Part shown: positions 37,400 to 49,830 of the stretch, piece by piece | Numbering within the stretch: the first letter of the stretch is position 1 | Layout: each line of letters opens with the position of its first letter | Assembly: GCF_029852145.1 (NCBI RefSeq) | Contig: NC_079979.1 | Location: 12,440,642-12,504,641, forward strand | Direction: 5' to 3' | Origin: Microplitis mediator | Lineage: Eukaryota > Arthropoda > Insecta > Hymenoptera > Braconidae | Length of the DNA stretch: 64,000 nt | Translations under genes and position numbers: made by a program | Notes under the pieces: generated by a model | What the model was told of the DNA's origin: nothing | Database searches by the model: none | Seen by the model: only the letters and a program-made list of their open reading frames with translations

Positions 37400-38560
37400 G
37401 TGTATTTACTTTTTGACATTCAACTGACTCAGACAACGTCGTTCACACAGCAACAAATATATGCGATACCGTTTTATTTTTAAAAAAATTTATCATTATT
37501 TATAAAAAATATAAATAATAAAAACCAGGCAAGGGATATTACGCACTAAATAAAGTTATCGAGCAGTCGGTGATAAAAAGAAAACAACCCTGATGCAGCT
37601 ACGACCTGTTCTGGAGCCAGTGTAGTGGTGGGTTGGTTTTTTATTGTGGCGATGACGGGAACGCGTCGTTTATCAACGAGGAAGAAGTGTAAGGTGGAGA
37701 AAGAAGAAACGGAACCTGGAACCGCGACCGCGACCGCGGATTATCAGGACACGAGGTGTTGGAAGAATAGTCTCGAAGAGGTTGAGAGATGCAAGTCGAA
37801 GGCGAGCGACCTAACCCAAGTCACGAGGTGCGATGGTCACGAATAGACCACTGAGATAGATAAAACAAAATGTATAAAGAGATAGATAGAGAGTGAATGA
37901 GTGATATATATTTATATATTTATTGTTGTATGGGGGCTTTCAAGAGACTAATATAATAGTATAAAAAGATACGTGAGAGTGTATCGCGTGTCAACTGATC
38001 AGTGATAAAGAGTTTCGTTGCTTTGTCTACCTCATTCGTATTATTATTATTCATCATCAATTTTGTTGGTTTACTATCCCTGCATGCATTTGCACTTCTA
38101 TCTGCCTCATCCTTTTTTACAACTTTTTATTTTTCTTCTTCTTCTTCTTCTTGTTCTTCTACTTTTTGTTGTTCTCCGTTATATTCTTCCTGCCACCACC
38201 GCGGCATTTTCACTTACACCTGCGCGCGCACATGTGTATACTTTACAACCAGCAAACACTCACACGTACGCAAATAAACTAAATAAAATAAAAGAAAAAA
38301 AAAATATACAGAGAACAGAAGACTACTCACCATGAAACCACGCGCAATATGCCACCTGTGAAGACAATAAGAACCGAGAGAGACGAAACTGAAACAGAGA
38401 AAGATAAAGATAAAGAGAAATCCCAGACTTTTCAACCTTCAGTTTCCCCACCCTCTCCACCTTCTGTCACGCTTCCTCGGTTCATCCGCGAGCGATCAAA
38501 AATCATATTCATCTACTCTGCTTTTTTTTTTCTCCTTTTTTACTTCGGATATGTATTCAA
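37400..38560 (+). other. GC-richer transcribed-looking region
   Basis: Higher GC than the surroundings, with a 64-codon frame from the ATG at 37652 (Lys/Glu-rich, no known domain) and a CTT-rich tract around 38136-38160. Several frames overlap. I cannot support a protein, and a leader or non-coding RNA is as likely. Confidence 0.25.
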
Positions 38561-38833
38561 ATAATACAATAGACCGAACCAAGGTTACTAACATGTACGG
38601 CTAATTATCGTTTCATCTACCAAACTTTACTTACACACACATATATATATATATTAGTTGTAAAAACTTTCCTATGTTTACCGTATTAGCCACATATATT
38701 TATTTATATGAATAAGCCACTGGCTTTCAGTACTACCCCAATTACATCCATCGCGTCACGTATTGTTATATTTTTGTTTTTAAATTTGAAACTGTTAAGT
38801 AAAATTATAATTATAATATTTTGTAATTTACAG

Positions 38834-39466
38834 AGTAATACCTTTGGTGGACGAGGACAAGAACAAGTGCAACGACACATACGATCAACAAATAATAAAC
38901 GAGAGAGAATTATGTTGGTTGAATTTATCATCTGTGCTTGTGTATAAATCAACGTGAAAAATTTAAAAATAGTAAAGTGCAACAAATTCAAATTTAATAT
39001 TCAGAAGCTAATTAGTAAGGATATAAATAAATATATTATTATTATTATCATTATTATTAATACTAATATTATTATTATTAAATAAATAAAAAGTTGGTGA
39101 CGTGATATTAGTGTACCGAATGGAGTAGAAAGGGATAATAGTGTGAATATTTGTGGTAGAAAGTGTTGAGAGTGAATAAAGTGGGAGTTATTCTCTTACA
39201 TTTAATTAATTAATTAATAAAGTAAATAATAAATTTATTTATTGATTTAGTTCTGTTATTGTTATTGACACACGGGCTTACAAAGTTTGTTAATAATCGG
39301 CTGGATGCACGGGCGCGTGTATTCGAGCGTTACTTTTAAAAGTGCGTCCTTGTGCGCGTTCAGTGTCATCGCTGCAGCAGCGGCAGCACCAGCCGCGTCC
39401 TCGTGACTTGAGACCACTCAAACAAGGATATTATCATTTTTTCTGCTGTGGGTGATGTCATTACTG
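38834..39466 (+). promoter_or_regulatory. Smr: Smrter 5' leader exon (start uncertain)
   Basis: The exon ends TTACTG/GTAAGT, a consensus donor at 39467. Its left edge is either an acceptor (GTAATTTACAG ending at 38833) or a transcription start near the TTCAGTGTC initiator-like motif at 39359 within a CpG-rich block. In the reading frame of the downstream start codon there is a TGA at about 39411 and no later ATG before 43344, so this exon is untranslated. It carries the first ATG of an upstream ORF at 39455. Confidence 0.5.
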
Positions 39467-39742
39467 GTAAGTTTTATTAAGCCTCCCCATATACGTATAT
39501 ATTTATAATACGATAATTTTATTTTAAATTTAAATTAATCTCATATTTTATTTATTGTTTATTTAACATATGAATTTACCGCAATTTTACGTATTGCCAC
39601 GAACTAACAGCTATCGTTGTTTGATTTAAATAAAGATTACAGATTAAATAATTTATCAATGCTTAGAAATTATCATATTTGTAGACTTACTTCCAGATCT
39701 TGAGAAAATAAATATAAATTATCTATGAAATAAATTACAGTA

Positions 39743-40788
39743 GGTAATTACATAGAAGTGGGGCCTACGTTTTTGGCGATAACAAAAAAGTAAATGATTA
39801 TGGACTTCGTTTTGGTGCCACTTTTTTTAGCACTTCGGTGGATTTATGAGTGGGTGTAACTATCTATTCATAAAATTTGAATAACATTTTCTTTTTCATT
39901 TTTTTATTGAAAATTTCATGTCGTTGCAATTTTTTTTAAGGATTTTTCTTAAAAAATTATTTTCTGGGTTACTTTTTTATCATCTGAAATCCGTCACAAT
40001 TTAGATATTCAAATTGCCCTTGCGTTATTTTCTTTACCCGGATCAAAAATAAAACTTGAGACGGACTTTTTTTACCCAGTCGAAATTTCGAGCTGTTTTT
40101 TAGAAGACAAACTCGACTTTTTTTTACGGAGATATGAAATACATTGAGTTTTCGCATTGGTTTAGATTTTACTGGCTTACTTAGTCATGATTTAAGACGA
40201 AAAAGTCGAAATCAAGTCAAAATTGACTTGGTTTAGACTTCTTCGACTTAAAATACAAAGCGAAAAACACATTTTGCACTAAAAAATACTGCTCGACTTC
40301 GACTTGATTGATCAAGTCTAAAGTAATGCGAATAAATAACTTTTTTCGACTTGGTTCAGCAAGTCAAAAGTAAAGTGGAAGACTTGTGCTTGAGTCAAGA
40401 CGAATAAATTCAAACTAAGATGGAAAAATACGAATAAAGTTGACAAAAATTTAATTTAAGTCGAAAAAGCCAAGATCTTATCGGGAAATTGTCGGCAAAT
40501 CGATAACTTGAAAAGAAAATAAAGTGAAGCGAGCCTGAATCAAGTTTTCCCGGGCAGTTTTCATCTACTTTACGAAAAAAAATAAGATAGTAACCCAGAA
40601 AATAGTTTTGATAAAAAAATCCTTGAAAAACTGAAGAAAACTATGAAATAAAGTAAAAAAGTATAAAGTAACCAAATTTTTTGAATGAAGATCAGTCCGC
40701 TGAAAAAAATGGCACTAAAATTAAATGCGTATTTCAAATACTTTTATTTTTATCACCAAAAACGTAGACCCACTTCTATATAATTACC
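39743..40788. mobile_element. 1.05-kb inverted-repeat element in Smrter intron 1
   Basis: GGTAATTACATAGAAGTGGG at the left is mirrored at the right by CCCACTTCTATATAATTACC. Arms continue through CTACGTTTTTGG and an internal pair TTCTGGGTTACTTTTTTATC / GATAGTAACCCAGAA. The centre has several AAGTCGAA-like repeats. No intact ORF. Confidence 0.8.
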
Positions 40789-41793
40789 TTATATTCTTAT
40801 CCGAAAATTAATTACAATTTAATATCAAGTATAAAAAAAATTTTTTTTTAATTTCTCTTATCTCCAAATTCTATTTTGTTTTTTTATATAAATTTTATTA
40901 CTGCAATGACGTATTATTTTAACTAAAAAAAAACTTTCCTAAAAAATATCAATTAAATACTAATTTATAAAATAAAAGATACTTATTTTTTTTTAGTATT
41001 GAAGATAAAATATAAAACAAAGTTATATATTGCATATAAATTAAATATCAAGTAAAAGTGAAAATAAAGGGAAAGGGAATGAAAGTTAAAAGGGATTTAG
41101 TTAGTTCAGCTTTAAAGCCCTATCCGCTTAAGGGAAATTTATCTTCTCCATTTTTATTATTTTATTATTTATTATTATCATTATTTTTATTATTCTCAAT
41201 TAAAATAATTAATTAAAGGTTTTATCAATGAATTCACCATATCAGACAATAAAAAATTTTATTCGTTTTTATTTTTTCATAAATATTTATATTAATATCA
41301 GACTATTTATTAGTTGACATTTCCGGTCTCAGTAATATTGAGATATTACCTTTTGATATAAATATTTTACACTTACATATATTTTGATACTTAATTATTT
41401 TATTAATTACATACCCAATTACAACAACGCGATAATACACAAAATATTTTTATTAATAAATATAACTATTAAAATATATATATAATATAATCTTTATGAG
41501 TCTTTAAATAATTTTATATTTATTACATATTTTTCTTGCCAGTCACCTGAAAATCTAGTTATAGTTGTAGTTAAAGTCACTTACAGTTACAATACACTTT
41601 TTATATCTATAGACTGTTAGCATTGGCGGAAGTGACATTAAATTATTCAATACATTGTACAGTCATATAAATTGATTCACTGATTTTTTTAGGTACGTTG
41701 CTAGTATATATATTGTATTTTATTTTTGTTGTGCATTTTCCCATACGACAAAGTACTTTTACAATTAGTAAAAGTAATTATAATAAATTTAAA
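40789..41793. other. Smrter intron 1 sequence, unassigned
   Basis: AT-rich DNA without bounded repeats or ORFs. Confidence 0.45.
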
Positions 41794-42937
41794 TTAAGGG
41801 CATTCTCAGACAGTGCCCCCCACTTTTTAAAAATATGCAATGACTTTCACATTTCATAAGCGTATCAAAATTTTGTTAATTAATTTAAAAAATTGAAGGT
41901 TTAATTAAATAAAGGGACAAATTTGTTAAGATATAGAATTTAAAAAAAATTATTTGAAATTAAAACGAAATTTGAAAAATAAATTTCAGTAAAATCTTCA
42001 TTTCAATTTTGTAATTCGAATTTTCAAATTTTTTAGGCTGAAATTCATCTAAAAAATTTCGTTTTGCTCCTAATTATTTTTTTTTTTTATTTTATATTTC
42101 AGTGAAATTGCAACTACGCTGTCTTTTTTTCAATTAATCCTTTAATTTTTTATAAATTAAGGAAATTCTCAGACAATGAACCCTCCGCCCCTCACACTTT
42201 TCAAAAATGTGCAATGATTTTCAAACTGTCGCAACTGTATTAAAATTTTATTAATTAATTAAAACATTAATTGAATAAAAGGACGACGCAGTTACAATTT
42301 CACAATGACATTGATTTTTAAAAAAATTATTTACAGCTGTTATCAATTAGGAGTTAAATAAAATTTTTTTAATAAATTTTAGCCACCAAAATTTGAAAAT
42401 TCAAATTATAAAATTGACATGAAGATTTTACTGAAATTTCTTTTCTAAATTTCGTTTCACTCCCAATTGATATCAATTGTAAGTAATTTTTTTTTAATCA
42501 ATTGATAAAATTTTGATTCGCTCATGACAATTGAATCATTGAAAATTTTTAAAAAGTACGGAGCACTTTCTGAGAATGGCCTTAATTAAAAAAAATTAAA
42601 GGATTAATTGAAAAAAAGACAATTTCCCTGAGATAGAATTTCAAAAAAAATTTACTTGCAGTTGACATCAATTAATATTTAAACGAAATTTAGAAAATAA
42701 ATTTCAGTAAAATCTTCAAGTCAATTTTATAATTCGAAATTTTCAAATTTTGTGTCCTAATTGATATCAACTGTAAGTAATTTTTTAAAAATTCTATACC
42801 TCAGTAAAATTTTCTTTTTTTCAATTAATCCTTTACTTTTTTTTTAATTAATTAATAAAATTTGTTACACTTATGACAATAGAAAATCATTAAAAATTTT
42901 TAAAAAGTGGGAGGGCACTTCCTGAAAATACCCTTAA
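41794..42937. mobile_element. TTAAGGGCATTCTCAGA element containing a second copy of itself
   Basis: Ends TTAAGGGCATTCTCAGACAG and CTTCCTGAAAATACCCTTAA are inverted, continuing into CCCACTTTTTAAAAAT. Inside, 42158-42590 has the same pair of ends (TTAAGGAAATTCTCAGACAA and ACTTTCTGAGAATGGCCTTA), so one family member inserted in another. Confidence 0.75.
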
Positions 42938-43004
42938 TATGTAGATATCGGGAACCGACGACCATGACAGGAAGTTTTATTGAAATAAAAATTTTAATTA
43001 CTTG

Positions 43005-43009
<5 letters not shown>

Positions 43010-43051
<42 letters not shown>
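43010..43051. repeat. (AAAT)n microsatellite
   Basis: About ten perfect units. Confidence 0.9.
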
Positions 43052-43052
<1 letters not shown>

Positions 43053-43343
43053 AATAATATTAAGTATCACGTCTAAAGCAAGATTCAGGTTGTCATTAAC
43101 CTACATCAGGCAATCGTTTCATAGATCTGTTCGAGTAAAGAGTCTGCACGCCACATAAGAGGTTGACGTGATATGATGTCCAGCGACTTGGAACAAGCTA
43201 AATAAAATCTGGGTTAGATATATACCAGACGGTTTATTTTTAATAACTTTAATTAACGGGACATGTTTAATTATTTAAATTACAATTTATAGTAAAGTAT
43301 TAAAATTTTTTTTTATATTGCAGCACATAATGCGCCAGGGGTG

Positions 43344-43579
43344 ATGGAGACAGTGGGCAAGCAAGTCCAGGTAGTGAGTGGACTAGGGGTGGGAGGCCCA
43401 GTTGGCGGAGATTTGCATCATCATCATCACCCTCATCCTCACGGGGGTCATGGACACTCGCTAGTTGGCGGTGCGGCAACCCCGACTCGAATTCAGGCTC
43501 AGACTCATCAGGGCCAGCCGCCACCGCCTTCTCACAATCAACATCTACCTGCGAGATCAACTCCTGTACAACTGCACCG
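43344..43579 (+). CDS. Smr: Smrter (SMRT/NCoR corepressor), coding exon 1
   Basis: The acceptor TATTGCAG ends at 43323; the first in-frame ATG is at 43344 with G at -3 and G at +4. The exon encodes residues 1-78 plus two bases, ending at CACCG/GTAAAT. The segment is Gly-rich, with five consecutive His at 25-29 followed by a P-H-P-H-G-G-H-G-H run, then Gln/Pro-rich. It has no fold, as expected for the poorly conserved N-terminus of NCoR-type proteins. Identification rests on the downstream exons, which continue in phase. A non-AUG extension upstream is not excluded because the frame is open back to about 39414. Confidence 0.8.
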
Positions 43580-45404
43580 GTAAATTTATATATTTATATA
43601 TATTTATAATTCAAATTATACGCCAATAAAAATAAAACAATGTCTTCTGTTAGACTTCCGCAGCGCGATTGCTTCAGTTCTCCGTTTGCTCGTTAGGATT
43701 TCCTGCGACTGAATTGCGTCACATTAAATTAATATCTCCGTCTCGCTTTTTTTACCTCAATGTTTATTATTATGCTACAGTACGTTACGAAAGCCTTGAA
43801 TTACAGTTTTGTTTGGTTCAACTACCGATATAACTTTATCGTCTTCGCCTTCTATATACATATTATATACAATACATACATATATAAAAGAAAAGCACTT
43901 GTGAGAAATCAATCTTGTTAATTGAACTAGATTTTCGTTAGCTCGCTATTCGTTTTCCAACCTCGGTTAAATTTACCTTCCGTACTTTCCCGAGTACTTC
44001 CAAGTACTCTTACTCAATATCAATAAGAAAAAATTTTTCGATCGTAAAGCACGAACGAGTCGTGCAAAATAATTATAATAGTAATAGTAATTTAAAAAAA
44101 TTAAAATTCTATAATTGAACTTTTAATTTAACAGAACATATATTTAAAATTTAAAAGTCGATGACCGGGTTTGCGAAATATCGAGATTATGGTCATGGCC
44201 ACGGACTTACCTCCGGTTTTTGGAAGCCTTCAAATGCTTCAGTAGTTAAACTATTTGCCTCTACTATATTTATTTATATAACTAAGTTTACTTATATTTT
44301 AAAAAAAGATACTTCTCCCAGGTACGAACTTAATATTTCTACCTGGACTATACTATTATTATTTTTTTTTTTTATTGAATATCAGACGATTCACACAAAA
44401 TTCCAGTAAATTCTATACCATGTACCGTTAGTTCGAGAAAATAATAATAAAATTTATATACTTTTTGCTCAGTAAATTTTTTTTGGACTTGGCAATACAA
44501 GTAAAATGTGTAATATCCAGATCCAGACGACAACGTTGCCACATTTATACTTTCACAGCATGTAGTATCGTCATTAGAGAGGTAGCTTACATACATATGT
44601 TAAGTTGCAACGTATATTCTGACCCTCAATTCAGTCTTTCATTTTCTTTCTCTCTTTTTCTACTCATACTCTCAGTACTACAGTAAAAAAAAAAGTTCAA
44701 GTAGACAAAAGTTCATTTACGGATGACCCCCTGATTCATTCACTTGCATCCTCGATAAATAATAACCCGAAAAAATTAAAATCCCAAGCATAGATTGGTT
44801 AAATATTTCTTGGGATTTAAATTCATTGAATGTTTGTCAATGAATAAAATTTTATTTATAGCTCGTTTGAGTAAATAGCGAATTCTTTGAATATTTTTTG
44901 TAAATTATACATATGTAGGATGGAGTATTTAAAATAAATGTATATACTAGTGTACTCGAGGTCGATGTTTCTCATACGTATGCTGAGTAGTTGTGTATTT
45001 CACAATAGACTTTATACGAAGGGTGCGGGGGCGGAGAGATGGATGTAACCAAAGAGTCGCGCATGTGCCATGACTTGATTGCTAGCTGAAAGCTACCTGT
45101 CGATTCTAACCTTTAACGTCAATGTACACGTTCTTTAACCTCACGTGCGTTTTAATAGTGACCCCAAAATATTATCATAATTATTTTACCGAGTATCGGA
45201 GTATTTACTTAGCTAGTGCGCCAAGTGTTAAAATACCGCCCAGTATTTGATTTTATGAAACAAGTTTCACTAAATGTGTTTCACTTTTGGTAGATTATCC
45301 AATCGTCGATCGGAGTATATGTATATATATATAAATTTATCTAATGAAGTGAGTTTTATTTTACGCAGACTAACATCCAGATTTTTAAAAATATTTTTTA
45401 TGGA

Positions 45405-45575
45405 TGATTGTGAAGTTAACGGACAGTTATTAATTTTCGGAGTTTTTTTTTTAAATCAATGGCGAAAAAATTAAATCTAAATATATGCACGTGTAAAAAA
45501 CTATAGGTGCAATTTTTTAAATATCATTTTTTTTTATAATTTATCGTTTTAAAAAAAATCAGAAATTATTAGACG
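45405..45575. mobile_element. ACTGAAGTTAGC-family MITE
   Basis: GATTGTGAAGTTAACGGACA and AATTATTAGACGAGATG ends; interior ATATGCACGTGTAAAAAACT and GGTGCAATTTTTT. Confidence 0.6.
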
Positions 45576-45579
45576 AGAT

Positions 45580-45772
45580 GAGTGTGAATGTAGCAGACAG
45601 ACAAATTTAAAATTATAAATAAATAGAAATAATTTAAAAAATAATATTTGAAAAAAATGCACTTATTAATTTAAAATTTTTTTAAATGCGCATTTTTAAA
45701 AAATTTTATTTTATTAATTAGTTACTCTATTTATTTATAATTTTATATTTGTCTGTCTGCTACATTCACACT
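45580..45772. mobile_element. TGTAGCAGAC-family MITE
   Basis: GAGTGTGAATGTAGCAGACA and TGTCTGCTACATTCACACT ends; near-perfect palindrome of about 193 bp sitting between ACTGAAGTTAGC-family copies. Confidence 0.85.
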
Positions 45773-45787
45773 AATTATTTATTAATG

Positions 45788-46112
45788 ATCATGAAGTTAA
45801 AACAGTTAATAATTTTTGGAGTTTTTTTTCAACAAATGACAAAAAAATAAAATCTAAAAATATGCACATGTAGAAAATTTAAAAAACTATAGGTGCAATT
45901 TTTTCCAATTTTTTTTTTTTTATAATTTATCATTTAAAAAAAAATCCAAAAATTAAGAGACTAGAGTCAGCTGACGTTTAATAATTTTTTGATTTTAAAA
46001 AAAATTTTTTAAAAAATTGCACCTATAGATTTTTTAACTTTCTACACATGCATTTTTTTTTTAAAATTAATTTGTCGAAAAAAATTCACAAATCGTTAAT
46101 TGACTACTAAAT
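45788..46112. mobile_element. Two further ACTGAAGTTAGC-family MITEs
   Basis: Copies at about 45788-45958 (ATCATGAAGTTAAAACAGTT to AAAATTAAGAGACTAG) and 45960-46112 (AGTCAGCTGACGTTTAATAA to GTTAATTGACTACTAAATTA). Both retain the ATGCACATGTAG/CTACACATGCAT motif. Confidence 0.6.
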
Positions 46113-46780
46113 TAATTTATTACTTTCATAAATATTAACCATAATCAATAACAATTATCATTTCACTGATGCTAATTTCTTATTGATGTGCGGTCCTAAT
46201 TATTATTATTATTTCAATTAATTTTTTTATTAATTACCATTACTACAAATATTACTTTCTAAACAATTTATTTCTAAACCCAGTGCCAGCAAACTTGAGA
46301 CTTGAGACATCAACAAAATCCAACCAATACCAATACCAATAACAATAATAATGTAACCAATGGCACAGTTTAACAAAAGTAGTATCGCTCCATACTAATG
46401 AAGCGTGACTAGACTTTTTTATAATATTATTATATTTTATTAAACTTAATAATTTTTATTACCGAGGACTATTTCGAAAATTATAATTTTTTAAATCCAT
46501 ACCGACATGTAACTGTATCAGCTTTCCAGTATTTGGTAAAAAAAGAAAAAAAGAATAATAGATACAAGTATCTCATCTAACGGTACCACTTGGAATAGAT
46601 TTAAAAATATTATTCCAAGTTTTAGTATGCCAACCTTTTAAAAAACGCGGGATAAAAACTGATGATTTGCTTCCATGATTAAAGTTGTTCTTTTTCTGCA
46701 CCTCATGCGTATGTATTTTTTTTATATTTCACGGCCTTTGTGTCTCAACAGCAACCAAGTAGTAGTAGTGCAAGTAATAA

Positions 46781-46782
46781 TT

Positions 46783-46813
<31 letters not shown>
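46781..46813. repeat. (CGT)n microsatellite
   Basis: About ten uninterrupted units on the plus strand. Confidence 0.9.
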
Positions 46814-47081
46814 TCATATGTATATATAATGCATATACATCAGAATAATGTCGTTGTTATTGATCCCTCTTCCTATTCATATCTCCATACCATTCTTTTA
46901 TCTATTTATATTGTCTTTCCGTCAATCCTCAACTGACGAATCATCAATCATCACTATTATGTACGTGAAAACTCAAGCTATATACCTTTTGCGTTTTATT
47001 TTCGTTTTTTTTTTTTTATTATAATACAGGAGTTACTATTTCTTAATATGTATGATGTGTTTTTATTTTGGGGCTGGTACA

Positions 47082-48358
47082 GAAAAATAGTCAAGAAATT
47101 CGTTGACGGAAACCAAGTCAAGATTTTCTTGAGAAGAGAATTTTTCTTGGTCAGAGGAAATTTCTACTTTATTCGAGAAAATTGAGGTTTTTACAAAAAT
47201 TTTTTTGAATCAAAAATAGGGGGAGGGGTGAAACGGGATGCCCTCAAAATTTTATTAGAAACAACTTTTTTTTTCAAATGAATCGTTTATTTGAGAAACC
47301 CCGTAAGTCATGTTTTTTACGAAATTGGGTATTTTTCATTTTTGGGTTCTTTGGATGTCCTTCTATAGAAATCAATCAAAATATGCATCAAATCAGCGTT
47401 TGAAAAAAAATTAACGGGGTGACAGCAATTTCATTTAATTGAGAAACCCCATAAGTCAATGACTCAAATAAACATATGCAGTTTTAGTTTTGCAGAAATC
47501 ATTTTTTTTTTTTTTTTTTTTTTATTTAAAATTCGCGCTTTTTGGGAAATTAATTTCAAATGTTGTTTTATTGTTGACTGTTATATGACTAATTAAAATG
47601 TTTAAATTAATTATAATTTTTTGTAATTTCTGAGTTTCAGAGTTCAAATACATATTTAATACTTCATTTTATCAGTGTAATAAATGATTTGAGTGGAAAC
47701 ATTTAAAAAAACAATGATTTTATAACTTTTTTTTTCCGTTTGGTTGAGAAACCCCATAAGTCAATCAACTTTAAATAATTTTTTTAAGTAGTTTCAGTTA
47801 AAAAATTAAATTTTTCTTGTTGGAATCTTTTTCAGAGACGCTAACATTATTGTATTCAATCATTTATTTATTATTTTAATGTCAAGTTTTTCCAAAAAAA
47901 TGTTTTTTGTGTTTCCTGAAAAATTTTGTTTTTTTGACTTAAGGGGTTTCTTAAATAAACGATTCAAATATTCCAAAATCTTTTGTAAATGTAATTGAGG
48001 ATTATTTTGAATTTTTTTTATTAAACTTTTAAAAAATCGAGTGTCAGTCGAAAAATATTCGACTTTTATGATAAAAACTTCAATTTTTTTTCTTCCTTTG
48101 TATCCAATTATAAAAAAATTTAATTAAATCGAATCTATTTAGCATCCAGTTTTTTTTTATTTTTTTAGGGAGTTCCCCATTTTGCCCGCGAAAATCAAAT
48201 TATTTATTTTTAACAGCAACTGAAAACTTTTTTTATTTACTTTGAATATCATAAAAAAAAAATTTTACGTATCTGAGTCTTCGAAAAAGTATTTCCTTAA
48301 GTACTCCGTTTTGCCCCCTTCTCCCCTATTTACTTCAGTCAATAATTTTTTTTTCTGT
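47082..48358. mobile_element. AGGGGGAGGGG / CCCCCTTCTCCCCT inverted-repeat element
   Basis: A left end with AAATAGGGGGAGGGGTGAAA (from 47213) pairs with GCCCCCTTCTCCCCTATTTA at the right (to 48333). Flanking TTTCTTG-type sequence at 47082-47200 and TTTTTTCTGTC at 48348 suggests it sits in another element. Inside, GAGAAACCCCATAAGTCA-like words occur at 47295, 47440 and 47743, and inverted (GACTTAAGGGGTTTCTTAAA) at 47937. No ORF. Confidence 0.65.
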
Positions 48359-48611
48359 CTAATAATGAATCCTCTGTACTCTGCTGGATTTACGCGTCTC
48401 GTTTTTTCTCGATAGCTAAACTTTTTTTTCGCTTTCTATCCGCTGTCTGACTGTATGTCGCCGTGGATAAATAAGTAAATGTATCTATATATGTGCGTAT
48501 ATGTAATGTATATAAGTCAAGGGTCGGTCTGGCATGACAGTGGATAGACATGCCGAGTAAGCGGGATAGGATATTTTTGCGAACCAGATAGGAGGGGGTC
48601 ACCGACCGTTA

Positions 48612-48622
48612 CGTCATCGGAG
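48612..48622. promoter_or_regulatory. CRE-like site
   Basis: TTACGTCATCG at 48612-48622 contains a TACGTCA core, in a GC-richer patch of Smrter intron 2. Weak evidence only. Confidence 0.2.
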
Positions 48623-49389
48623 ACGAATAATCACCCAAGCAGGCGGTTGTCACAAACTCTAGCCCACTAAGACATAAAACTTACTCGTGAAAACCGGGTA
48701 AAAATATATTTTTTATAACTTAAATAATTTAACGATGAGAATATAAAGTTTGGTAATTGGTATTTGAAGTACATATATATATATAGAAAGGTATAAGAAA
48801 AAGATAAGACTGAGAGGAATTATAACGAGTGAGCAATAAAGTAAAATTGTACGGCAACGTTGCGACTTATAATCCATCAATCCTGGGTTTCGTGATCGGT
48901 ACATCGACCTTTATTCGTGGAATTTCCCGGATACCCATCATGGGTTTTCAAGACGGGCTTCTGATTATCGATTGTCGTTCGTATCACAGGTGCGGGCTCT
49001 TCAATCACATTCTCTTTAAAAAAAACAACCACCGTCAAGCACCGCGAAAAAGCAGGTGCTATCAATGCTGTAGACTCTACCATATTACCTACATATATTT
49101 TTATATGCATACATATTTTATAATACTAATGTATGTATATAGTGATACCGAAAAAAAGAAATCCTTGACGAGATATAATCTGCGCATTAAATGTTCCTTC
49201 ATTATTCATATTTTTTAATTAAGCTCTTTGAATTTTTAATATCTAATTAAATTTAACGACAATACGCAAGGAATTCATACATAAATAAATTAATTACTAA
49301 AAATTAATGATAAAAAAGTCATTAAAGAGGAATAGAAAAAAAAATGATACGCAAGATGTAGAGTTGAGCGGTTTAGAGAAATGCAATAA

Positions 49390-49830
49390 AGTAAACTATC
49401 GGGAACTCCATATGTGATGTCGGGGATTCATGAACAAGATCCACGTCTGATGCTCGGTGATAGGGCGAGGGCAACGCAGCACCAGGATGTGATCCGGCAA
49501 CGCTGGATGCTCGTCTAACGGGGATGCTTTTAGATTTAGCGCTTGCGTGGTTCCCGCGTACCGCCGCGCAGTCATCTTGGCCACGTGCCTCAAAACTGGC
49601 GCTACTTTTTGACGCATATGCGCGCGCACCGGCTGCCATGTTGTGTTACTGTCGACCAATCGACGTTCCTGAGTTATTAGATTCCTACGCGCATCCTCGT
49701 CCCCTCCAGAGTCCCTGATTGGCTGTTACCCAGCTGTATCCATCGACGACGAGCTCCACTCTGCTGATGCTTTACTCGGTCTCGGTTCTCGGATATAATG
49801 CTGGGTCATTTCTGGTTTTTGCTTTTTCCC
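49390..49830 (+). promoter_or_regulatory. Smr: CpG-rich block with CCAAT motifs: candidate internal promoter
   Basis: This is the most CpG-rich stretch in intron 2. It includes two CCAAT boxes in opposite orientation (GACCAATCG near 49653 and GATTGGCTG near 49717) and a CACGTG near 49580. Frames of 64-88 codons occur on both strands and look incidental. A shorter Smrter isoform could start here and splice to 52841. Confidence 0.35.

Larger units (their letters stand above)
39455..43344 (+). promoter_or_regulatory. Ten-codon upstream ORF across the first Smrter intron
   Basis: If the 39466 donor joins the 43324 acceptor, the ATG at 39455-39457 reads four codons, crosses the junction, reads six more and stops at TGA 43342-43344. 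The stop shares its A with the Smrter ATG at 43344 (TGATG). Such an overlap commonly allows termination-reinitiation or restrains main-frame translation. It depends on the inferred splice. Confidence 0.45.

Noticed and set aside
37652..37846. 64-codon Lys/Glu/Thr frame in a GC-richer region
   Set aside because: No known domain and no splice or start evidence beyond an ATG; kept only as part of a transcribed-looking region.
43300..43560. Antisense frame over Smrter exon 1
   Set aside because: It lies opposite a well-placed coding exon, and its Asp/Glu runs come from the His codons.
49373..49718. Three overlapping frames in the CpG-rich block
   Set aside because: Different frames and strands of similar length with no domain suggest composition rather than coding.
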